A DNA stretch of 64,000 nt from Pirellula sp. (GCA_013822725.1 PNKX01000007.1:1-64000), one strand, 5' to 3'. Positions 28,970 through 38,192 are shown, numbered from the stretch's first letter. A program made the numbers and translations. Notes: generated from the sequence alone by a model not told the origin.

Positions 28970-29209
28970 GCACTGTTCCAACGGCGAATCGGACCGCCGC
29001 GGATTGCGGTGGGATGGCGGCCTGCCTCGATTCTATCCAGGTTCGCCGCGCGGGCGATGGAACTGGCCGGTGCGCGGCAAAGATTTGCGCATCGCCACGC
29101 CGCGGCTGCGCAAGCGCGAGGTTCTCTGCGTAAGCGGGCCTGCGCGAGCCGACTGGCGCCTTCGTCAGCGTCCACCCGTCGTCAGTGAAAATCGCCGGCC
29201 GCAGACCGA

Positions 29210-30463
29210 TCAGTTCAGCTTGAACGTCGCCTTAATCGGATTGTGATCCGAGCCCGTCGTTTCGACAGCGCCCTGCGGAATCTGGAACGAGCCCTTCACG
29301 TACACCTTGTGCATCGCCGGGGAGCAGAGCATGAAGTCGATCACTGAACGAAACTCTCCCTTGTTGTAGGAGACCGCGGCGGGGTCGTTCAGATCACTGC
29401 CGGCCGACCAGAGGGCGTTCGTCCCGGCGCCGACGATCGTCTTGATCGTCTCGCTTTCAGGGGTGTCGTTGAAGTCGCCCGTAACGATGATGCGAGCATC
29501 GGGGTCTTCGGTCAGTTCTTCATCGAGCAAGCGGCGCAGTTCGCGGGCCTCAGCCATGCGAATCGGTTCCGCCGCTTCGCGACCGCCGGCGTTGCTCTTG
29601 AGGTGGACGACCCAGACTTCGAACGGCTCGGCGTCTTTTGGCTCCAGCGTCACTGACAGCACGTCGCGATTGAACCTCGCCTCGCCGCCATCGTGTCCGG
29701 GAAAACGGAGATGGCGTCGCGAGCGAACCTCGCCGACGGGGATGCGCGAGATCAAGCCGACATCGATGCCGCGCCCGTCATTACCCTCAAACAGCACGAC
29801 GTCGCGGTAACCCATCTCCGGCAGGAAGACGTTGACGAAGCGTTCGAGATAGAAACGATTCTCAACCTCTTCGACGGCGATCACGTCGGCATTCAGGGCG
29901 CGAATGCTCTCGGCCAAACGCTCCAATTCGGCGCGTGGCTTGGCGGGGGTTCCTTCATCTTCTTTGTAAGGATCGTCGTGCTCGTCGAAGAGATTGAGGA
30001 TGTTGTACGCCGCGACGACGACCTCGCCCGGCTTCGCCATGGCGCCGGTCGCCTTCTTGGGCGGCACTAACGTCGGCATCGCATCGAGCACCTCGACCTG
30101 CGCGGGACTCGTCACCACGATCTGCGGCTGATCCTTGAAAATAGACACCGTGCCGCTGATCTTCACGATCTTGCCGTTGTACATTTCGGACGGCGGCTTG
30201 GGGAAATTCGTCAGCTTGTCGTCGAAGATTACCCCGGCGAAGCGGACCGGCCGCTGGGCGTCGAAGTTGAGAAACGTGATCTTCCCCACCGTCGGGACGC
30301 CGATGACTTTGCCGCAGACGAAGGCGGTCTGGCCAATGACAGAGCGGGCTTCTTCCCACTTCACCACCGGGCGGCCTTCGGCAGGATCGATTGCCGACTG
30401 GGCCGATGCTTGGCCCGCGATCAGAAACAGTACAACGGCGACAGACAACGAACGGGGCTTCAT
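29210..30463 (-). CDS. Secreted endonuclease/exonuclease/phosphatase (EEP) family protein with OB-like N-domain
   Basis: 417 residues with a signal peptide (AVVLFLIAGQASAQ). Residues 40-130 look like an OB-fold (FLNFDAQRPVRFAGVIF ... KIVKISGTVSIF). From about 150 the EEP fold has YNILNLFDE, VEEVENR, VTGDFND and GSDHNPIK, the catalytic acids and His of DNase I/phosphatase-type enzymes. An OB + EEP pairing suggests a secreted nuclease. AGAGGA lies seven bases before the ATG at 30463. It is 47 bases downstream of the FHA-EAL gene on the same strand and may be in that transcript. Confidence 0.9.
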   Translation of the reverse strand: MKPRSLSVAVVLFLIAGQASAQSAIDPAEGRPVVKWEEARSVIGQTAFVCGKVIGVPTVGKITFLNFDAQRPVRFAGVIFDDKLTNFPKPPSEMYNGKIVKISGTVSIFKDQPQIVVTSPAQVEVLDAMPTLVPPKKATGAMAKPGEVVVAAYNILNLFDEHDDPYKEDEGTPAKPRAELERLAESIRALNADVIAVEEVENRFYLERFVNVFLPEMGYRDVVLFEGNDGRGIDVGLISRIPVGEVRSRRHLRFPGHDGGEARFNRDVLSVTLEPKDAEPFEVWVVHLKSNAGGREAAEPIRMAEARELRRLLDEELTEDPDARIIVTGDFNDTPESETIKTIVGAGTNALWSAGSDLNDPAAVSYNKGEFRSVIDFMLCSPAMHKVYVKGSFQIPQGAVETTGSDHNPIKATFKLN

Positions 30464-30510
30464 CGAGGATCCTCTCAACAGTCCGCCTGACCGGGGTGTT
30501 CAGCGATCCC

Positions 30511-31671
30511 TTAAGAATACATGTCACCGAGCCTTGGGCCTATAGTCGCCAGTGGCGTGATGCGACTCGATTCCGTGGTAAACGTCCCCGCCGTGGCGGG
30601 CGTGCCGTAGCGGAACCCTTGGCCGTAGACGAATCCGAGTCGGCGGCAGGTCGCGTGTTCGGCGGCGGTTTCGATCCCCTCCGCCAAACTGACGATTCCC
30701 AAATCGGCCGAGATGCGGACCAAGCTGGCGAGCATCCGCTGCCGCTCGGCGCTCGCGCTGTCGATGCCCCGGATGAGTTGGATATCGAATTTCAAATAGT
30801 CGGGAGGGGCGTCGCCGAGTTCCGCCAGCCGCGCCTGCCCGGCGCCGAAGTCGTCGTAGGCCAGCTGCATCCCGAGTTCGTTGAGGACGCACCGCAAGGC
30901 CCGCATTTGCGGCACGCTCGTGGCGGCGGCTTCGTGGATTTCGAGAACCAGCGCGGCGTCGGGAAACGCAAGTCGCAACTCGCGCAGCGACTTCTCCAAC
31001 AACGCCTGGTCCTGCAACTCCGCCGGGTGCGTGTTGAGAAACACCAGCGGATTGGCGGGCAACGCCTCGGCCAATCGCACCCCTTCGTCGCGCAGGATGC
31101 GGCTCAGTTCGCCTTCGAGATCGAGGAGCGCCGCCGCCGAGAACATCGCGTGCGGAGTTCCCAAGCCGAAGAGCAGACTGCGGCCCAGCACTTCGAAGCC
31201 GACCGTTCGTTGCGTCGACATCTGGACAATCGGCTGATAATGCGGGAGCACCGCGCGTTCGGCGATCAACTTGTCGAACTGGATGAGAGCCAGCGCCTGA
31301 TCAGTCGAGTCGCCGGCGATTGTCTTGCAATCGACGTACCCGCGTTGCACGCCGACGCGGAAGACGATCCCGGCGATCTGCAGCAGGTCGCCCGCGCGGA
31401 CTGCCGCATCGCTCGCCACGCGAACGCCGTTCACGAAGGTGCCGTTGGTACTGCCGAGGTCGCGCACCCACAGTTCGCCGTTCTCGATCCGCAGTTCGGC
31501 GTGACTAGTCGACACGGCGGGGCTGGCGATCGTCAACGACGCGCTCGCCCCTCGACCAATGACGAACGGCGAACTAGCGACGGTAACGCTCCGCGCTACT
31601 TGGTCGACGCCCAGCTGCCCCGTGAGGATCCAGGCAGCGTCGTTCAACAATGAAAGAGTCGTGAGAGACAT
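30511..31671 (-). CDS. FHA domain fused to an EAL (c-di-GMP phosphodiesterase) domain
   Basis: 386 residues. The FHA domain spans about 36-104, with the phospho-threonine pocket FVIGR, STSH (56-57) and LGSTNGTFVNG. The EAL domain is at about 128-370. The signature is FEVLGR (E160), and all ligands for a working enzyme are present: N213, E244, D273/D274 (YDDFGAG), K294, E331 (EGIET) and Q351 (YGQGF). So it probably hydrolyses c-di-GMP, with activity or position set by binding a phosphorylated partner. The kinase-tubulin gene ends 13 bases upstream, so the two are co-transcribed. Confidence 0.93.
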   Translation of the reverse strand: MSLTTLSLLNDAAWILTGQLGVDQVARSVTVASSPFVIGRGASASLTIASPAVSTSHAELRIENGELWVRDLGSTNGTFVNGVRVASDAAVRAGDLLQIAGIVFRVGVQRGYVDCKTIAGDSTDQALALIQFDKLIAERAVLPHYQPIVQMSTQRTVGFEVLGRSLLFGLGTPHAMFSAAALLDLEGELSRILRDEGVRLAEALPANPLVFLNTHPAELQDQALLEKSLRELRLAFPDAALVLEIHEAAATSVPQMRALRCVLNELGMQLAYDDFGAGQARLAELGDAPPDYLKFDIQLIRGIDSASAERQRMLASLVRISADLGIVSLAEGIETAAEHATCRRLGFVYGQGFRYGTPATAGTFTTESSRITPLATIGPRLGDMYS

Positions 31672-31684
31672 GCGGGAAATCGAA

Positions 31685-34600
31685 CTACAGGACCTGCGTC
31701 ATGGCCATTGGAGGTGTTTCTACGGGGAACGCCGTCGCAGCAACGGACGACGGCGCCGGCACTTGGCCCAGCGGCGTCCAGTCGACGTCGCAACGACTGC
31801 TGACGCGTTCGGCGAATTCAATGCAGTCGCGACGATTGTCGATGAGGTTGAGCGCGATGCGCGGCAAGGACAGATTCCATGCTTCGCAACAGCGGACCGC
31901 CTGCGAGCCAACGCCCGTGAGCGTCGCGACGCTCGGCGTCGTTGCGTCCCACGCGGCGGATCCAGCGGCAGAGCCCGGTTGTGTTTCCAGGACGGCATAG
32001 TCGCCGCCCAGGCAAGGAACCGCCGGCAATGCAACGCCGTCGATCGACTGGATGACGCTATCAGCCGCCGTCGGCAAAGTCACCGCCGCGATCAAGGTCG
32101 GGCTCGTCGCCAATTGCTCGGCCCGTCGTGTTGCCAATCGCAACAGTTCGGCGCCAAGTTGTTCGCGGACGCGCGGACTCCCCATCGCCACCGCGAGCAG
32201 GCCGCCCATCGGCGTGGTGAACTGTTCCTCTAGCTGAGCGTCAACGTCCGCGACAAGCCGCGGCAGCTCCGCAGCGACGGCCGCGGCGAAGGGATCGTCC
32301 CCCTGAATCGCGGCCGTTTGCGGAAACTGCAGAACGAAGCCTTTGACCTGACGTCCAAACTCGCCCAGCTGATCGCCGATGGTGCGCAAGTCCGAGGTGA
32401 GTCGTCGCGCGATCGTCGCCGCCGCCAGCATCGCGCATTGATCGACGCGGAGCCGGCGATACGCTTCGCCGAATTCGCGCTCACGAGTAATCGCTGCTTT
32501 GGTCGTCGACCGCTCGCGTTGCCAACGATCGAGTTGGGCGATCGCTGCAGCCGCTTGCTGGGCTATGCCGCTAGCCAGCTTTGTTGATTCCGCCTCAAGC
32601 TGCTGCAAACGTTGCCGCGAGCTTTCGAGCAATCCCATCGCGCCGGCGAGCCGCGCGCCGCGTTCGTCGACCTGGTGCAGAATGTTGGCCGTCATACTGT
32701 CGGCCATTTCAGCAGCAACGACGCCAGTGATCTCCTCGAGCGAACAACCCGCGACAAAAGTTCCAGGCCGATCGTCGGGCGCTGCGAAGTCGTCGTCGAC
32801 GGCACGGATGAAGGCGCTTAACTGAAATGGCGGAGCTGCCGCTGACATAGCTTTTGAAGCTAGGAGAGTTTCAATCGCTTCGCGCGTTCGCCCGGCGAGC
32901 GCCGCGAGGTCGATTGCTTCAGCCGCCGGCAGCGCGTCGCTCCGAGTCGGACCGCATCCCAGGTATTCCATCAGCACGGCGCGGCTGATCGAAATTGCAG
33001 CGGCGTGAATCGCTCGATCGTCGGCCGCTGAGGCCGTCGACAACATGAAGCTGCGAAGCGGGGCGTAATCGCCGTTAATCTCTCCCGCGCGGCAGGCTGA
33101 GAAAAACTGCTGCGCCGGCGTCGCCGCATCGAGGTAGATATACTCCGCAACCTCGTTGGCGGCGGCGTTGAGTGCGTCGTCGTCGACAGCGACGCCCAAA
33201 TCGAGGAAGTAAGCGGCGTCGAACGCTTTCTTTCCTGGAGCGAACGCGGGCAGACCGCAGCCTTCGTCGCCTGGATAGACGCCGTTTGCCCGGTGATAGT
33301 GATTGTATTCTCGCAACCACGCGAACGAATTCACCCGGGCTAGATCATTCTGCTGGGCGTCGCGGCCCGTCGCATGTAGAAAGAGGCCGATCACTTCGAC
33401 GTCGTCGAGACCTTGCTTGGCCGCCATCGCGCGCACCGCGTAACCGACGTCGAGCGACATCCCGCTGCCAGTGCCGCCCGAAACGCCGGCGACGACGTAA
33501 ACGCGCAGCCCATTTGTCGAGGCGCCGGCAACGGGCGTCGACGCCTCGCTCGTTTCAGCGCCGCGTCGTGCGCGATCTAGCGTCAAGCGAAGGCGTTCGC
33601 CAATTTGCCGCGAATGATCGACGAACGCCAATCGTCCCAGAGGACGGAGCCCCTCAGTGCGCAACGACTTCGGAATGTTGTAGAGCCAGCGGCGGCTCAA
33701 CCAGCGCATCAACAGTGCTGAATCTTCGCGATACTCCTGCGGCCGTCGCAGCGGCAACGTCACCGTTTCGTCGGGGCGAAGCGCCGTACGATCATTGCCT
33801 TGCACTGCCGCAGAAATACCGCGGGAGTCGCTGTCGAGCAACAACATCGCGACCGCTTCGCGATGATCGTCTCCCACTTCGCGGGCCAGTCGCGAGCGTA
33901 ACTGCCGCATCACCCGGCCGGCGAGTCCGCCAACGCCAATCACTGCCGTCGGCGGCGCCCGGAACGCATCCGCCTCGTTAGAGAGCGCGATCGTTTGTCG
34001 AGTCGGCGGTCCGTCGTTCTCCGCTGCACTCCAGAGCACAGCCGTTCCTCGGCCTCCGTCGGCGTGAACACGTTCGTCGAGGAACTCGGCGACCGGCCCC
34101 GGACGGGGTTCGGCGCGGCGATCGGGGAAGGCCGAGACGCAATCGTCGAACGACCGCTGAGGCTCTTCGACGTTCGCAGCGGTGGCCGGCTCGTCCGCGA
34201 CGGTCGCCGCGAACAGGGCGTCAACCATCTCGGTGCAGCTGGCGAAGCGTTGCGTCGGATTCTTCGCTAATGCGCGAGCGATCATGAAGCGATCCTGCAT
34301 CGGCAGCGACCCTAGATTCGGGTCGCTCTGCAGATGCTGCATCGTCAGTTCGGCCGCAGTGAGTCCCGTGAACGGCGGCGTCCCGGTCAGCATTTCTTGA
34401 TAGACGACCGCCAAACTGTACTGATCGCTGCGTGCCCCAGGCGTTCCCTGGAATACCTCCGGCGAGGAGTAGAGGGGCGTCAGTCCGCCGACCAACGACG
34501 CCTGCGTGCGGCCGACTTCTTTCACGAGCCCAAAATCGGCGACCTTAATATGGCCGCCGACGATGAGTAAATTCTCCGGCTTCACGTCGAGATGTTGCAG

Positions 34601-35002
34601 CGAGTGGCGTTCGCTGAGGAAATCGAGGGCGTCGGCTGCGTCGCGCAGGAAGCCGAGCAGTTCCGCCCGCGGCACCCCCGGCAACCCGGCCCGACGGCAT
34701 TCGTCGTAACGGTCTTTCAAACTCGAATCAGCGAGTTCGGTGACGATGGCGAGTCGGTTGTCGACGACTTCGATCCGCTCCAGCGAGAGCAAGAACGGAT
34801 GCCGCACCGATTTGATCCGGTGGAGCGAGCGGAGTTCGAGCTCCGCGCGGCGGTCGTCGAACGCCCCGTAGATGATCTTCACCGCCTTGGTGAGTCCGCC
34901 CGGCGCGTTCGCCAGCCAGACTTCGCCGTAGCCGCCCGCGCCGAGGCGCGTCGTCAGCGTATAGCCTGGGATCGTCGGCGGTTGGCGTTCGGGTTCCGAC
35001 AC
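31685..35002 (-). CDS. Ser/Thr protein kinase fused to a tubulin/FtsZ-like domain
   Basis: 1105 residues. Kinase at about 14-265: glycine loop GAGGYGEV (21-28), K42, HLDVKPENLL (D139, N144) and DFG at 156-158, all intact. An acidic linker leads to a second domain from about 352. AVIGVGGLAGRVMRQL is a Rossmann-like first strand and loop; VVAGVSGGTGSGMSLDVG at 503-520 carries the GGTGSG tubulin/FtsZ signature that contacts GTP phosphates. This fits a tubulin-like (Tub_2 type) domain. At about 770-860 a coiled coil is predicted. The GTG start at 35002 has AGGA nine bases upstream. Middle gene of a three-gene operon; no membrane segment seen. Confidence 0.9.
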   Translation of the reverse strand: MSEPERQPPTIPGYTLTTRLGAGGYGEVWLANAPGGLTKAVKIIYGAFDDRRAELELRSLHRIKSVRHPFLLSLERIEVVDNRLAIVTELADSSLKDRYDECRRAGLPGVPRAELLGFLRDAADALDFLSERHSLQHLDVKPENLLIVGGHIKVADFGLVKEVGRTQASLVGGLTPLYSSPEVFQGTPGARSDQYSLAVVYQEMLTGTPPFTGLTAAELTMQHLQSDPNLGSLPMQDRFMIARALAKNPTQRFASCTEMVDALFAATVADEPATAANVEEPQRSFDDCVSAFPDRRAEPRPGPVAEFLDERVHADGGRGTAVLWSAAENDGPPTRQTIALSNEADAFRAPPTAVIGVGGLAGRVMRQLRSRLAREVGDDHREAVAMLLLDSDSRGISAAVQGNDRTALRPDETVTLPLRRPQEYREDSALLMRWLSRRWLYNIPKSLRTEGLRPLGRLAFVDHSRQIGERLRLTLDRARRGAETSEASTPVAGASTNGLRVYVVAGVSGGTGSGMSLDVGYAVRAMAAKQGLDDVEVIGLFLHATGRDAQQNDLARVNSFAWLREYNHYHRANGVYPGDEGCGLPAFAPGKKAFDAAYFLDLGVAVDDDALNAAANEVAEYIYLDAATPAQQFFSACRAGEINGDYAPLRSFMLSTASAADDRAIHAAAISISRAVLMEYLGCGPTRSDALPAAEAIDLAALAGRTREAIETLLASKAMSAAAPPFQLSAFIRAVDDDFAAPDDRPGTFVAGCSLEEITGVVAAEMADSMTANILHQVDERGARLAGAMGLLESSRQRLQQLEAESTKLASGIAQQAAAAIAQLDRWQRERSTTKAAITREREFGEAYRRLRVDQCAMLAAATIARRLTSDLRTIGDQLGEFGRQVKGFVLQFPQTAAIQGDDPFAAAVAAELPRLVADVDAQLEEQFTTPMGGLLAVAMGSPRVREQLGAELLRLATRRAEQLATSPTLIAAVTLPTAADSVIQSIDGVALPAVPCLGGDYAVLETQPGSAAGSAAWDATTPSVATLTGVGSQAVRCCEAWNLSLPRIALNLIDNRRDCIEFAERVSSRCDVDWTPLGQVPAPSSVAATAFPVETPPMAMTQVL

Positions 35003-35024
35003 GCGAGCATCCTGCAGTCTGCGG

Positions 35025-36347
35025 TTAGGCGTTCAGGGCGGTGAAGTAACTCTTGACGACGCGATCGAGCAACTGCGGCGTCAGCTGCAGCGGCACGTCA
35101 TTAAAGACGCTGTAGTTCGACGCGGCGGCCAACAGGTCGCGGGCGTGGCAGCGCCGCAGCGGCCGGCCTTGCGGTCGATAGTGAGTCTGCACGAGGTAGT
35201 CGACCGCTTGCGGCTGATAGGGGCACCCCATTGCCAGGCAGGCCGATTGGAAGAGCTTGCGAAACTCCTCGATCGACGGATCGACGATCTCGATCTTGTA
35301 AGGAATTCGCCGGAGGAACGCCTCGTCGGCGAGGTCGGTCGGTTCAAGGTTCGTCGAAAAGATGATCAACTGGTCGAACGGCACCTGAATCTTCTTGCCG
35401 GTCGCCAACGTCAGGTAGTCGTAGCGATTTTCCAGCGGCACGATCCAACGGTTGAGCAGCGCCGCAGGTTCGACTCGCTGGCGACCGAAGTCGTCGATCA
35501 GCAAGCAGCCGCCGTTGCTCTTCATCTGGAGCGACGCTTCGCTGACATTCGTTGAGGGGTCGTGGCGAATCTCAAGACTATCCATCGTCAGCTCGCCGCC
35601 GACGACCACCGTGGGGCGACGGATCTTGATCCAGCGGGCGTCGTGGCCGGCCGACTTCAGGATGTTCGACTCGGTGGAGCGAACCGCTTCGTGGAACGCA
35701 GCGTCGTAGAGCTTGATGATCTGGCCGTCTTCGACGATCGTTTGCGGAATCCAAAGATGCTGGCCAAAGCAGCGGGTGATCCGCTTGGCGATCGTCGTCT
35801 TGCCGTTGCCGGGAAAGCCGTAGAGGAACAGACCGGCGCCGGAGTTGATGGCGGGGCCGAGCAAGTCCATCGTCGGCCCGTCGACCGACACGTCGGCGAA
35901 GGCATCCTCCACGTCGCGGCGGCGCACCGCTTCGGCGCGGATGGTCTGGGCTTCGACCGACATAATGTAATCGTCGAGCGGCACTGGCGCGGGGCCAACA
36001 TAGTTGCACGCCGAAGCGGCGACGCGAGCCCGATCGCCGCCGACGTCGGTGAGTGCGTAAACATAGTCGCTCAGCTGCAACTGGCCTTTATGGACCAACA
36101 TCTGCCGGCCGCGCAGGCCGAGCAGCAAATCTTCCAGCAAGCGGAAGGGAAGGCAAATCCGCCCGGCGATCTCGCGACCGGACGCCGAACCGACCTGCAG
36201 CAGGAACTTAAGAATCAACGACTCGACTGCCACCGGCGAGAGGCCAGTTTCCTCAATGGTTTGTGGCTCGGCAGGGCGAAACGCATCACCGCCCAACAAG
36301 GCCTCAAGGAGGTCGTCTTTGGGTGGTTCGAGGGTGCTCGTGCGCAT
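35025..36347 (-). CDS. AAA-family ATPase with winged-helix-like N-terminus
   Basis: 440 residues. N-terminal 35-100 is a winged-helix-like domain (VESLILKFLLQVGSASGREI ... LTDVG). The AAA core has Walker A GFPGNGKTT (177-185), Walker B CLLIDDF (281-287), sensor 1 IFSTN (329-333) and an arginine pair at about 346-347. It resembles MoxR-like remodelling ATPases, which act on protein complexes. The stop is 22 bases before the kinase-tubulin start, so it is the first gene of that operon. I start at the ATG at 36347; an ATG at 36380 is in frame. Role inferred: loading or disassembly of the tubulin-like protein. Confidence 0.88.
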   Translation of the reverse strand: MRTSTLEPPKDDLLEALLGGDAFRPAEPQTIEETGLSPVAVESLILKFLLQVGSASGREIAGRICLPFRLLEDLLLGLRGRQMLVHKGQLQLSDYVYALTDVGGDRARVAASACNYVGPAPVPLDDYIMSVEAQTIRAEAVRRRDVEDAFADVSVDGPTMDLLGPAINSGAGLFLYGFPGNGKTTIAKRITRCFGQHLWIPQTIVEDGQIIKLYDAAFHEAVRSTESNILKSAGHDARWIKIRRPTVVVGGELTMDSLEIRHDPSTNVSEASLQMKSNGGCLLIDDFGRQRVEPAALLNRWIVPLENRYDYLTLATGKKIQVPFDQLIIFSTNLEPTDLADEAFLRRIPYKIEIVDPSIEEFRKLFQSACLAMGCPYQPQAVDYLVQTHYRPQGRPLRRCHARDLLAAASNYSVFNDVPLQLTPQLLDRVVKSYFTALNA

Positions 36348-36555
36348 AGAATGTCCGCCGCCGTGGTGCAAAGTCTCCATTCATCTAAACTTAGGTTACG
36401 AGTGGAATACCGTAGGTCAGGGACGAAGCCTATCTTGGAGCGAAGCGGCGCAATCGCGCCAGACCGCACGGAGCAGCCAGCGTTACCCCGCCAATCGATC
36501 GAATTGGCTCCGACGCTCGCTGCTCGCTCGCTTACCAATTTACCCCGCGACTTCA

Positions 36556-37089
36556 ATGAAACGCATTCACATTCTCGGCCGCAAGAATCACGGCAAGACG
36601 ACGCTTCTGGTCGAGTTGGTCGAGCATCTGACGGCCTGCGGGCTTCGCGTCGGCACAATCAAACACACGCACCACGCGCACGAGCTCGATACGCCGGGGA
36701 AGGATTCGCACCGCCACCGGGCGGCGGGAGCGAGCGTCTCGGCAATTTTGTCACGCTCGCTGAACGCCGTCTTCTGGCCGCCGGAGTTACCAAAGAACGG
36801 CGGCGAAGCCACGACAGCAAATCGCTACGCCGCGTTTGAGCCGCATTTCGCAGGGTGCGATCTGGTGCTGGTCGAAGGGGATACGACTTGCGAGGGGACG
36901 AAGATCGAAGTCTGGCGCCGAGCCGTCGGCTCGGAGCCGATGGCGCTGAGCGATCCGCAGATTCGGGCCGTCGTCACAGACGATCCGCTCGATGTCGCGG
37001 TTCCCTGCGTTCTACGAAGTGATATTCGGGCGATCGCCGCGACGGTACTAGCACTTGCAGGGATCGAGCATCCAGCAACTAGCGCCTAG
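36556..37089 (+). CDS. mobB: Molybdopterin-guanine dinucleotide biosynthesis protein MobB
   Basis: 177 residues. MKRIHILGRKNHGKTTLLVE contains the P-loop; IKHTHHAHELDTPGKDSHRH and the LVEGDTTCEGTKIEV segment are typical of MobB. It is a GTP-binding accessory protein for attaching guanine nucleotide to molybdopterin. No other molybdenum cofactor gene is in the window. The ATG at 36556 matches the family start; the frame extends upstream without homology. Divergent from the AAA ATPase across about 210 bases. Confidence 0.93.
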   Translation: MKRIHILGRKNHGKTTLLVELVEHLTACGLRVGTIKHTHHAHELDTPGKDSHRHRAAGASVSAILSRSLNAVFWPPELPKNGGEATTANRYAAFEPHFAGCDLVLVEGDTTCEGTKIEVWRRAVGSEPMALSDPQIRAVVTDDPLDVAVPCVLRSDIRAIAATVLALAGIEHPATSA

Positions 37090-37092
37090 CAT

Positions 37093-37169
37093 CTAGCCGG
37101 ACCGCTACGCGGTCCGGGTCGGCGGCGCCAAACGTCCCGCCATCCGGGAGGGCGTGGCCCTCTGGCTAG
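37093..37169. terminator. Hairpin at convergent gene ends (possible two-way terminator)
   Basis: GGACCGC (37099-37105) pairs perfectly with GCGGTCC (37109-37115) over a 3-base loop. Outer CTAGCC (37093-37098) pairs with GGCTAG (37164-37169), enclosing another GC-rich stretch. It sits between the stops of mobB and the ABC ATPase gene. There is no U-run, so it may be a repeat rather than a classic terminator. Confidence 0.5.
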
Positions 37170-37176
37170 TGTTCGT

Positions 37177-38103
37177 TCACGTCACCAATCCCTTGGTGAC
37201 CAGCATAAAGACGTCTTCCAACGTCGGCTCTTTGTCGGCGAACGACACGAGCCCGCATTCGGCCAGGGCGAGCTGCCGCAGCAGTCGCTGGACGTCGCCG
37301 TCGCCGCCGTCGAGTTCCACGGTGCAACTGCGGGTATCTTCGATGACTTGCCGCACCTTGGGATCGCTCCGGATCAGGCTGAGCCCCGCGGCGGTGTCGC
37401 CGGCAAATCTAACCTGCAGAGTCCGATTTCGCTGAATCTGCCGGTAGACTTTCTCGATTGGTCCATGGAGCAACAACTGGCCGCGTTCGATGATGCCGAT
37501 CGAGGTGCAGCAATCGGCGAGTTCCGTGAGAATGTGGCTGGAGATGAGGATCGTCTTCCCCATCCGCCGCAGCTCTTTGAGCAGCGCCTTCACTTCCAGA
37601 CGCGCCCGCGGGTCGAGACCGCTGGAAGGTTCGTCGAGGATCAGCACCGGCGGATCGTGGACAAGCGTCTTCGCCAAGCAGAGCCGTTGCTTCATACCGC
37701 GCGACAAACCGTTGACGAAATCGTCGCGTTTGTGGGTGAGGTCGAGCAATTCCAGCACGTCGGAGAGGACCGCCTTCCGCCGGGCGCGCGGCACCTGGTA
37801 GGCGACGGCGAAGAAGTCGAGAAACTCCCACACCTTCATGCCGTCGTACACGCCGAAGTTGTCGGGCATGTAGCCGACGCTCCGCCGCACGGCGATCGGA
37901 TCTTTGGTGACGCTGTGGCCGTTGACGGTTCCTTCGCCGTGGCTCGCCTTCAGCAGCGTCGCCAAAAAACGAATCGTCGTACTCTTCCCGGCGCCGTTCG
38001 GACCGATGAAGCCGAACATTTCCCCCGCCTCGATTTTGAGATTGAGGTTCTCGACGGCGGTGAAGTCGCCGTATTGCTTGCCGAAGTTCTTTAGTTCGAT
38101 CAT
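37177..38103 (-). CDS. ABC transporter ATP-binding protein
   Basis: 308 residues. Walker A is GPNGAGKSTT, Q-loop region YMPDNFG, signature LSRGMKQRL (degenerate LSGGQ), Walker B LILDEPSSGLDP and H-loop ISSH. The form matches ABC-2/GldA-type exporters, with a C-terminal regulatory extension after about 220. It follows the gene at 38217-40859 on the same strand, separated by a hairpin repeat. No separate ABC permease is beside them, so the large membrane lipoprotein is the likely partner. Confidence 0.93.
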   Translation of the reverse strand: MIELKNFGKQYGDFTAVENLNLKIEAGEMFGFIGPNGAGKSTTIRFLATLLKASHGEGTVNGHSVTKDPIAVRRSVGYMPDNFGVYDGMKVWEFLDFFAVAYQVPRARRKAVLSDVLELLDLTHKRDDFVNGLSRGMKQRLCLAKTLVHDPPVLILDEPSSGLDPRARLEVKALLKELRRMGKTILISSHILTELADCCTSIGIIERGQLLLHGPIEKVYRQIQRNRTLQVRFAGDTAAGLSLIRSDPKVRQVIEDTRSCTVELDGGDGDVQRLLRQLALAECGLVSFADKEPTLEDVFMLVTKGLVT

Positions 38104-38110
38104 GCGGGCC

Positions 38111-38192
38111 TGTCCGTTGTCAGTTGTCCGTAGTCAGTTGCGAAATGCCATGCGCCGGGTCTTTGCAACTGACAACTGACCACGGACAACTA
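38111..38192. repeat. Hairpin repeat of the GTCCGT-GTCAGTTG type inside an operon gap
   Basis: Left TGTCCGTTGTCAGTTGTCCG (from 38111) and right GCAACTGACAACTGACCACG...GACAA (38165-38190) are inverted and made of short GTCAGTTGTC-like units. It lies between two genes that look co-transcribed, so it probably modulates downstream expression or is a mobile-like intergenic repeat. No terminator U-run. Confidence 0.75.

Noticed and set aside
30391-31653. Plus-strand open frame of 420 codons opposite the FHA-EAL gene
   Set aside because: Shadow frame; the opposite strand has full FHA and EAL motifs.
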